From Candidatus Omnitrophota bacterium (GTDB taxonomy: Bacteria; Omnitrophota; Gorgyraeia; Zapsychrales; Zapsychraceae), in contig JAGLQN010000080.1 of the NCBI GenBank assembly GCA_023136835.1, positions 1-35,478 on the forward strand: a stretch of 35,478 nt of DNA, given 5' to 3'. The notes below the pieces were generated by a model that saw only the letters and a program-made list of their open reading frames with translations, did not search any database and was not told the origin of the DNA. The position numbers and the translations under genes are program-made. Position 1 is the stretch's first letter. Each line of letters starts with the position of its first letter. Below are positions 8,287 through 14,852 of the stretch, one piece after another.

Positions 8287-8673
8287 TCATCTTATCTGTT
8301 GACTTTGCAGTTCTTCCTCTTCTATTGGTTGCCATCTCAGTTTATCTTCTTCACATAGGGGGCAGGCAAGCTGTATGTGAGGTGTTCTTAAGGATACTGC
8401 CATCCGCTCCTGCATCACTGCCTCGGCTATCCTATCATCTTCCTGCTTGTATTTGTCACCTTGTTGGCTGATCCTGACTTTGCCTTGCAAGAGAGGATGC
8501 CCTGATTTAATTAATCTCTGAACAGCCTGGTTACCTATGGTTTTCTGAAGGAAAAAAAATTTGTCAGCAGGCGAGTTTGACGATTCAGAAAAATCGGCCC
8601 GAGGTGTACGAAATACTAAGTTATCTTTCTTTGTATCTAGCTTTTTAGTAGCTGCTTCGACTCTCTTGCCCAT
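8287..8673 (-). pseudogene. Leader piece of a frameshifted cargo gene
   Basis: The 128-residue frame starts MGKRVEAATKKLDTKK and contains [18 protein letters not shown], then KVRISQQGDKYKQEDDRIAE, the shared cargo leader in slightly diverged form. It ends ELQSQQIR just where the neighbouring frame begins DEEELQAK, so a one-base insertion near 8290 split an acidic-repeat region. Together with the two pieces downstream it would have made a leader-DUF4157-NlpC/P60 protein of about 580 residues. CPLC near residue 106 is an unusual extra cysteine pair for these leaders. Confidence 0.7.
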
Positions 8674-8749
8674 GTTTTATCTCTAATTATTAAATATTTG
8701 ATTGTATTTATATATTAGATTTTTTAAAAAGTATTGTTAGCTTTTATGT

Positions 8750-10291
8750 TTAATCCTTAAGAAGTTTAAGGATATGTTTACCCCGTTTCATAATCGCTAT
8801 TCCATAATCCTTGTTAAGCATAATCTCTGAAAGAGACTTGTCCGGACCCTGGTTGTACCGCGTACCAATAACAATAATCTCGTCTACTGTGAGACTGGCA
8901 GCACCCTTACCTTTATAGTCTATGTCTCGTAACCTAGCCAGGTGTTTCGCAGCCAAAAAGATAGCTTGTTGTGGATCTTGAAGGCTTTCCACAACAGCAT
9001 TCATCTGAGCTTTTGTCATGGTGGCGGGATCGTAACCCAGTTCTTCACCTGCCCTACGCACCTGCAAAGACATAGGTGCGATGCTTGTAAGTTTTGGGTC
9101 CTTTGTAAGCGGCACTGTCTTGCGTCCACCATAGGCCAGATCATCCATCCAATCCATCATCCCACCCACTTCATTGTAGGCTACACCCGCGAGGAGGACC
9201 TGTGGTATGTCAAACGTGTCTGCAGCAGCACGGATGATTTTACGATAACCTTTTACCCATTTGTCCTTATACTCGAACAGGTATTTCTCGCCTTCCAGTC
9301 TTTTCCAGCGGGCCACATCAAATGCGCCCCAGCTCGGCACTTTTCTGTGGGGAATGGGCGCCATGCCTCGAAGAGCCTCGTGAGCTTCTGTAAGACCGGA
9401 GGCTGCAGTCCCGGTTTTGCGGAATGGATCAGCAACGCCCTCGGTCCCGCGCGCTTTAGGAGAATAACTCCCACGCAATGCTTTCAGGGTAGGTTGCTGT
9501 TTGAAAAAGGCTGGTGGGCCTTTAGAGGTTGAAGAAAGTGAATATGGAAATGGAGGTAGGGCGATATATTCGTTTGATGTCGTGTTGAAGTAGACCCTGC
9601 CAAATCTTGGATGGGACTTCATGACCCAGAGAGGAGGTGTAATCGCTTCAGGCGGTCTCTGTTGAGGTGACTCGAGCATCAAATGACCACCTGGCCAGGT
9701 TGCCACCATGTAGGCATCTCGCAGGAGATATTTTTGAATAGTCGGGAAGCTCCCGCTCTTTGGCTTTGTCAGATATTCAGTAATATGGTCATCAATGCGG
9801 ACAAGTACGGAGATATCACCCTTATCATCTCCATCCATATCAAAGACTGTAATGGTCCCGTCCTTGATGATTGATGGATTGAATGTCTTGCCCGACGGAA
9901 AAGAATACGTGCCTGCGATCATCGTACCTGTCTTCTGATGAGCGATCTTGATCGTTACATCATGACCTGTGCTAGAGTAATAAAACTGCACCGCAAATTC
10001 CCTGCTTCCACCAGCCTTCAGGTAAAACGAGTAGTGACTTTTATGGAATATATCAGCACCTCGCTTGCGCTGCAAGATAACCTGCGGGGAGGAAGACAGG
10101 CGCATTGCCTGCAAAGCCCCTGAGCTTATCAACCTCGACACAGCCTGATTCCCCGCAGTCCTCTGTAAAAACAGTATGCGGTCCACTGGAGTATCCATCG
10201 ACTGCAAACGCTCAGTCCTTCGTACCCGGGAATTCGAATTCGATTGCTTTACCTCAGGCACTTTAGCAATTTGACCAACTATTTTTCCCAC
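8750..10291 (-). CDS. Leader-tagged lysozyme-like (muramidase/transglycosylase) cargo without DUF4157
   Basis: The 513-residue protein starts MGKIVGQIAKVPEVKQ and has the leader signature [14 protein letters not shown] at about 41-54, then goes directly to RKRG with no acidic repeats and no DUF4157. Residues about 80-205 look like a beta-sandwich with a DMDGDDKGD acidic loop. Residues about 340-513 resemble lysozyme-like hydrolases: AGVAYNEVGG near 373 supplies a candidate catalytic Glu. SIAPMSLQVRRAGEELGYDP near 405, AIFLAAKHLARLRD and IGTRYNQGPDKSL follow in the order usual for this fold. It would cleave the peptidoglycan glycan strand. The shared leader and location suggest eCIS delivery; specificity is unproven. 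Confidence 0.8.
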   Translation of the reverse strand: MGKIVGQIAKVPEVKQSNSNSRVRRTERLQSMDTPVDRILFLQRTAGNQAVSRLISSGALQAMRLSSSPQVILQRKRGADIFHKSHYSFYLKAGGSREFAVQFYYSSTGHDVTIKIAHQKTGTMIAGTYSFPSGKTFNPSIIKDGTITVFDMDGDDKGDISVLVRIDDHITEYLTKPKSGSFPTIQKYLLRDAYMVATWPGGHLMLESPQQRPPEAITPPLWVMKSHPRFGRVYFNTTSNEYIALPPFPYSLSSTSKGPPAFFKQQPTLKALRGSYSPKARGTEGVADPFRKTGTAASGLTEAHEALRGMAPIPHRKVPSWGAFDVARWKRLEGEKYLFEYKDKWVKGYRKIIRAAADTFDIPQVLLAGVAYNEVGGMMDWMDDLAYGGRKTVPLTKDPKLTSIAPMSLQVRRAGEELGYDPATMTKAQMNAVVESLQDPQQAIFLAAKHLARLRDIDYKGKGAASLTVDEIIVIGTRYNQGPDKSLSEIMLNKDYGIAIMKRGKHILKLLKD

Positions 10292-10515
10292 TTTTTTTCA
10301 CCTACCTATTTACAATCACTGATATAATGCATATTATATTTCAAAGTCAATATATCACTAAATCTAATTCCTGTTTAATTTAAAACCTCAATTCCAATCT
10401 CAGGAGATCCTCATTACTCTGGTAAATTTGCTCCATCAATCCCTTAATCATTCCAAAACCGCTACTCGAAGTGAGCACGAGCGGATTCTGGCAGAGGCTG
10501 GCCGTCACCTTTGAG
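10109..10515. repeat. Long direct repeat, copy 2
   Basis: Partner of 1-407. It holds the first 61 codons of the lysozyme-like gene, its promoter and the decayed end of the gene upstream, in the same order and with no indels. Confidence 0.85.
10322..10350 (-). promoter_or_regulatory. Probable promoter of the lysozyme-like cargo gene
   Basis: This is the duplicate of the block at 214-242: minus-strand TTGACT, 17 bases, TTATAT, with a TATA-like AAATATAATATG between them and the inverted repeat ATAAT-GCAT-ATTAT at 10324-10337. Its conservation in both copies, 30-60 bases before the start codon, supports a regulatory role. Confidence 0.45.
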
Positions 10516-11018
10516 GGACAGGATATTAGATTCGAGATGAGGGGTAACTTCAGAGAGATGACCTGAAGTTCCTGTCTTTAAACCAATGGAGTGATCTCTT
10601 CGGCAAGCGGTTTGGCCTGAAGCGTTTCTTCCTCTTCTTCTTCCTCCGGTTCCTCTTGACGCTGCACCTGAATTAAAGGTGTGATCTGGTTGACTAGTGG
10701 TTTGGCTTGTAGCCTCTCTTCCTCCTCTGGCTCAACCTGCCGCCTTACCTGCGGCTCTGGCATCCGCATCACAGCATCCGCTACCCTATCAGCCTCCTGC
10801 TCGTACCTATCCCCCGGCTGCCCTATCTTAAGCTTAGCCTGCAAGGCCCCCGATTTGATCAGCCGCTGCACAGCCTGGTTGCCTATCGTCCTCTGGAGGT
10901 ACAGGACCTGGTCTGCAGGTGAACTCATTGATTGAGACTGATCAGCATTTCTTGATTTAGATGCCAGATTTTCTCTTTTTACCTCAGGCTTAGCAGCCAA
11001 CTGGACTTTTTCACCCAT
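10462..11018 (-). pseudogene. Leader-acidic-repeat cargo gene decayed at the DUF4157 entry
   Basis: An open frame of 146 residues (11018-10578) begins [15 protein letters not shown]. It carries the leader ([29 protein letters not shown]) and two acidic units, and ends EEITPLV at TAA 10580-10578. One base out of frame, translation continues as [18 protein letters not shown] and then LSLKGDGQPLPESARAHFE to a stop at 10464-10462. This is the start of a DUF4157 domain cut off before FEPRFG. So a frameshift plus a deletion removed the core and any effector domain. The leader-only 146-residue product could still be made, because the start, leader and a GAGGTAAC ribosome-binding site are intact. Confidence 0.7.
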
Positions 11019-11071
11019 TTGTTACCTCAATATTTAGATAATAATCAATAACGAAAGCTCTCGCTCCACCA

Positions 11072-11093
11072 GAAAAAAAACAACAAAAACAAG
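11072..11093 (-). terminator. T-rich tract after the cysteine-cluster gene
   Basis: About ten bases after the stop of the 215-residue gene the minus strand reads TTGTTTTTGTTGTTTTTTTT. No hairpin precedes it. Oligo-T stretches of this kind terminate archaeal transcription, and it lies at the boundary between the structural operon and the cargo cluster. Confidence 0.4.
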
Positions 11094-11103
11094 TATCTAT
11101 TAT

Positions 11104-11751
11104 TCAGCCCGTCCCTCTTGAGCAGCCATAGATCTTTCCATTCTCTTTTTCGATCTTCACTGCCAGTTCAGGATTAATGATCTTTTTCTCAAAATCCTGC
11201 CATACCTTCCACTTCTCATTATTCTTACAGTCAAAACCCCTGCATGGCACTGTCCGGTGTTTACGTACTGTGCATTTATAGGTCTCCCTGTCCAGATGAA
11301 CACAGTATCCATCATCATCATGGGCGATCAGGTACGGCCTGCTGAACTCCCAGCGAATGATCCCCTCTTCTACATCCTGTTTTGAAAGGGCGAAAGGTAA
11401 TTTGCAGCATACCCCTTTGCAGATGTCCAGCCGGCTCAGGCAGTCAACCCTGGATTCATCGTTAAACGAATATTTGTCATATTCAGGGTCCTGATGCATG
11501 AGCCCGATGCCACTCTCTACGAACTTCTGAACCAATCGCCGTGCCACCTGCTTTTTGCGCTCATCCAGCTCTTCGATGGAAAGCAGGTCTTTTTCATCCA
11601 GAAGTTCGATAAGAGCATAGAGGAACGAAGCTGTTTCAAGGACTTTGTTTGTGTTGTTGTTGATGCGGGTGTGAGTGTAGAGCAGACCTTCAGTTATTTC
11701 CTTCTGCAGATTACTCAATTCCTGGTTGTCAGTCTGGTTCTCTGATTGCAT
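11104..11751 (-). CDS. YkgJ-family cysteine-cluster protein
   Basis: The 215-residue soluble protein has a cysteine cluster in its middle: CLSRLDICKGVCC at about 105-117, GYCVHLDRETYKC further on, then VPCRGFDC near 170. This pattern fits the YkgJ-type putative metal-chelating (zinc or iron-sulfur) family. The N-terminal 80 residues are helical and polar, without a signal peptide. It is the last gene of the structural run, 138 bases after the 435-residue protein, and precedes a T-rich terminator-like tract. The biochemical role of the family is poorly defined, so a part in particle assembly or cargo maturation is only inferred from its position. Confidence 0.65.
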   Translation of the reverse strand: MQSENQTDNQELSNLQKEITEGLLYTHTRINNNTNKVLETASFLYALIELLDEKDLLSIEELDERKKQVARRLVQKFVESGIGLMHQDPEYDKYSFNDESRVDCLSRLDICKGVCCKLPFALSKQDVEEGIIRWEFSRPYLIAHDDDGYCVHLDRETYKCTVRKHRTVPCRGFDCKNNEKWKVWQDFEKKIINPELAVKIEKENGKIYGCSRGTG

Positions 11752-11889
11752 GATTATTTCCCTGTTAAAAGTGATTTATCCACTGGAATTAAGCATGTTT
11801 CAGTTGAAAAATTATTCATTAAGTCCACATAGCCATCCATTTTTTCCGCCTGGGTATACCATAAATTTTCAATCACCGCTCTTTCTATC

Positions 11890-13197
11890 CTAAGAGTTTT
11901 TCTTCTTTTTTTTGTTCATCTCTTTTAATTCGTCAACCTCTTTTCTGAGGTTCTTCAACTCAGTTTCAACTGCACCGTGGGTGAATGCATTTCGCATATA
12001 CTTAGTGATCCCTTTATCAGAACCTTCGTCTTTATTACCCATCTCAGATTTTTCTATAAACATTTGGCCAATCCAACAAAGAGCCGCGATTGGATTGGTA
12101 TGTATAAGATTTATATCAGGAATCTGATCATTATCTGGTGTAAATAAAGTATCAAGGCCAGTTAAAGCAGATGAAAAAATATACTGGAACAAACGGAAAG
12201 TCATTAAATAGGGCCGGCCTTCATTAATATAGATATTTTTAATAACTTTTGTTGCAGTATCAATTTCGATCTTTCCCAGGATAATGTAATGTTCTTCAGG
12301 GCAAGAGTCAGAACATTCAACTGAGATGCAGAAGTCTTTTCCGAATTCTTCAACTTTTTCACGATAACATTCATCTTTCGGTTTAGTTATACGATAATTT
12401 GAAGTAGGTTCTGGTTGAGTATCCCAATTACTGTCTAGAGTCGCGATTCCTGATCCACTCTCATAATCTATAATCCTCCTGCTTTGCTTGCTTCCCGCTC
12501 CCGAAGTGATTTTTATTTTCATGTCCTTATAAAAGTCCACTTCTTTTGATGCATTATCAGAAAGCTTGATCTGGTTTTTATTTTCTAGGACCTCACCAAC
12601 TGTACCAGTGATAACTTCCTCCTCGCAATCAAAGATTCGTTCAATAAGGCTTGGATCGATCTGGCTTCTTCTCGGCTGAATTGGAGGTTGATCAAATATT
12701 TTAATACAGAACCCTTCACTTATGCGGGAACTCTCACATGCCTTTTCTTCACATTCTCCACCAGGAACATATACAGGCATAGGATCTGTAAACATTTCAT
12801 GAAATTTTATTCCAATAAACCAGGTTTTAGGTTCTGTTTCTCCCTCCAGGCAATCAGCACCTGTTAAAGACTCTGATTTTGTTGGTTGAATACAAAAGCA
12901 GGTTTTCGATCTCAGATCTATTTTATATGGTTCGCAAACCACTATCTCATTCCCATGGCAGTCCAGTCCCATTCCAGGACTGATGGTGATTATTGATTCT
13001 CCAGCTTTACCACTAAGACTAAGTCCGCAAACCACTCCCCAGCCGTGCAGCATTTTGTTGAGTAACTTACGCTTTTCATTATGATAGATCTGCTCTTCTC
13101 TAAAGTCTCTATCAGTCATGAGCATGCCGTGGAAATACCGGACTTTCTTGAAATTATTAAGATCACAATTCCTATCATTTATCAGATTTTGAGTCAT
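11890..13197 (-). CDS. eCIS-associated structural protein, paralogue 2 (possible fibre or surface protein)
   Basis: The 435-residue protein shares an N-terminal signature with the gene upstream: RYFHGMLMTDRDFREEQIYH, then KMLHGWGVVCGLSL and ISPGMGLDCHGNEI. Residues about 194-271 are a distinct beta-rich insert (ITGTVGEVLENKNQIKLSDN and later SNYRIT). Then comes a cysteine-containing block with HYIILGKIEID that also has a counterpart in the paralogue. The C-terminus is a coiled-coil-like helix ending in five lysines (NKKKKKNS). The ribosome-binding site is AAGGAGGAAG. I do not recognise a named family. Its place after the gpI-like gene, where tail-fibre genes usually sit in phage-tail operons, suggests a baseplate-attached surface protein. 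Confidence 0.6.
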   Translation of the reverse strand: MTQNLINDRNCDLNNFKKVRYFHGMLMTDRDFREEQIYHNEKRKLLNKMLHGWGVVCGLSLSGKAGESIITISPGMGLDCHGNEIVVCEPYKIDLRSKTCFCIQPTKSESLTGADCLEGETEPKTWFIGIKFHEMFTDPMPVYVPGGECEEKACESSRISEGFCIKIFDQPPIQPRRSQIDPSLIERIFDCEEEVITGTVGEVLENKNQIKLSDNASKEVDFYKDMKIKITSGAGSKQSRRIIDYESGSGIATLDSNWDTQPEPTSNYRITKPKDECYREKVEEFGKDFCISVECSDSCPEEHYIILGKIEIDTATKVIKNIYINEGRPYLMTFRLFQYIFSSALTGLDTLFTPDNDQIPDINLIHTNPIAALCWIGQMFIEKSEMGNKDEGSDKGITKYMRNAFTHGAVETELKNLRKEVDELKEMNKKKKKNS

Positions 13198-13252
13198 TTT
13201 CTTCCTCCTTATATATAAATTAAAATTCCTTCAATTTCTATTGAATGTTTTC

Positions 13253-14788
13253 CTACGTTGCTGTTTCAGGGGGTTCAGGTATAATTCCGGGTTTGGGTAT
13301 TGAAAACCAGCTCTCAAAATCACCACCTTCTGTACCTTTGCCTGATGGCAATTTCCCCCCTATACAATTCCCATCCAGAGCCTTGACTGGCTTATTGTTT
13401 TCTTCAGAACTTATAATAAAATCCCCTTTTAGAACTACCATGAATTCGGCACCCTTTTCTTGGATTCTCGAAAAGCCAAAGAAAACATCAACAAGCCATT
13501 TGGAATCTATTATTTTTGTTGCAGTTAACGTACTCTCATTATATTCTACTTCACCTGGAATGTGCTCAAATACATAATTTCCTGTATCTGGTTCTTTCAT
13601 CTTAACAAGAAATAAAAATGTATTTTCATTAATTGTATCTCCATTCATCTTTAAATCAAATTCAACCTGCACTCCATTCTTATAGATGCCATCATCATCT
13701 GCAAAATCATCCCAGGAAATTTCTGCCCCGTTTTCTTTCCAGTTTATCCCGACAATATGTGGCAAATCCCCATGGTAACAATCGATCAACTCATGAAGTA
13801 AAGGATTACTATAAATCAGTCTTCGTTTTGAGCAGTTATCTATCGTAATAGGCGGATCGGCAGTTGGATCAACAGTGACCTCAGCTAAAACCTGACATGA
13901 TAATTCATCGCATTCATGACACCCTTCCTTCAATTTTTTGCAGAGAAAATGGTGTACGGTTTCAGTTTTGAATATGCAATGCATATCATTTTTCTGCTTC
14001 ACGATGAGTTCGTCTGTCCTGCCATCATTGATTATTATTTGAACCTTTCCATTTATTAACGTAAGAGAAAGAGCGTTAATCTCGTTGGAGATCTCAATAG
14101 TTTTATCGGTTTTTTTAATGTTTGCAGTTCGTATCCAGTCAACATTATAAGTTTTCTCTAAAAATTCCAGGAGTAGGTTTTTCTCATAATCATTTTCAGT
14201 GATTTCATCCCAGTTAAATAGATACTCACTTTTATTCTCAAGAGGACAGATCCTTCTTGATTTAACTTCCCCGGAACCAATTCTTTCTTCTTCTTTAGCA
14301 AAAATATTGAAACTGTCCCTTATACGGTTATACCCATACTTTTCTTTTGATTCGCATGACGTTGTTGGTATGTTTACCTTTTCGGTTTTGCAATCGAAAT
14401 ATTCTAGACAGATTATAAATTTTTTTTCATCAGGGTCAATTTGTTGTGAAGCATTTGTTTTTTCAGGTGGTAATTTTACATTCCAATTTTCATTTAAAAA
14501 GATTTCTCTCCCGCAGCAGTCAATAGCCATTCCAGGTGTAATCTGCACATATTTATCATCAAATCCTTCATTGGGATCGTTAGGATTTTTAGGCTTTCGT
14601 CTTACATCCAGTCCGCAGACCACTCCCCAACCATGAATCATCCTGTTGATCAGCCATCTCTTTTCGTTGAAGTAGCATTGTTCGTCCTGAAAGTCCCGTG
14701 CAGTCATTAATTTGCCACAATAGTAATTATTCCGCTCAAAATAAGGACTCGAACAGGTGCTGCAATATTTCTTATTTCCATTGGTCAT
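13253..14788 (-). CDS. eCIS-associated structural protein, paralogue 1, with Ig-like C-terminal domain
   Basis: The 511-residue protein has the same N-terminal signature as its neighbour (YYCGKLMTARDFQDEQCYF, MIHGWGVVCGLDV, ITPGMAIDCCGREIFL) preceded by a CSTCSSPYF cysteine pair. Residues about 189-271 are an insert, LFNWDEITENDYEKN to DMHCIFK. This resembles part of the coiled-coil protein at 31335-32414 rather than its own paralogue. A shared cysteine block follows (CHECDELSCQVLAEVTVD). Residues about 343-505 look like an SbsA/Big_5 Ig-like domain (IVGINWKENGAEISWDDF, then LKGDFI and ESWF). Ribosome-binding site GGAGG precedes the ATG. A role in target contact is inferred from position and the Ig-like fold. 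Confidence 0.6.
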   Translation of the reverse strand: MTNGNKKYCSTCSSPYFERNNYYCGKLMTARDFQDEQCYFNEKRWLINRMIHGWGVVCGLDVRRKPKNPNDPNEGFDDKYVQITPGMAIDCCGREIFLNENWNVKLPPEKTNASQQIDPDEKKFIICLEYFDCKTEKVNIPTTSCESKEKYGYNRIRDSFNIFAKEEERIGSGEVKSRRICPLENKSEYLFNWDEITENDYEKNLLLEFLEKTYNVDWIRTANIKKTDKTIEISNEINALSLTLINGKVQIIINDGRTDELIVKQKNDMHCIFKTETVHHFLCKKLKEGCHECDELSCQVLAEVTVDPTADPPITIDNCSKRRLIYSNPLLHELIDCYHGDLPHIVGINWKENGAEISWDDFADDDGIYKNGVQVEFDLKMNGDTINENTFLFLVKMKEPDTGNYVFEHIPGEVEYNESTLTATKIIDSKWLVDVFFGFSRIQEKGAEFMVVLKGDFIISSEENNKPVKALDGNCIGGKLPSGKGTEGGDFESWFSIPKPGIIPEPPETAT

Positions 14789-14852
14789 ATAAAACCTCCG
14801 TTAATATATTCTTAAATACTATATTTTTTAATACTATAATTGTAAAAAAAGA

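Noticed and set aside
8942-9532. Plus-strand frame of 196 codons
   Set aside because: It lies wholly opposite the lysozyme-like gene, which has clear domain motifs, and has no recognisable domain or ribosome-binding site.
1-11018. A CRISPR array or insertion sequence in the repeat-rich cargo region
   Set aside because: The repeats are long coding and promoter duplications, not short regularly spaced units; no transposase frame or terminal inverted repeat was seen.
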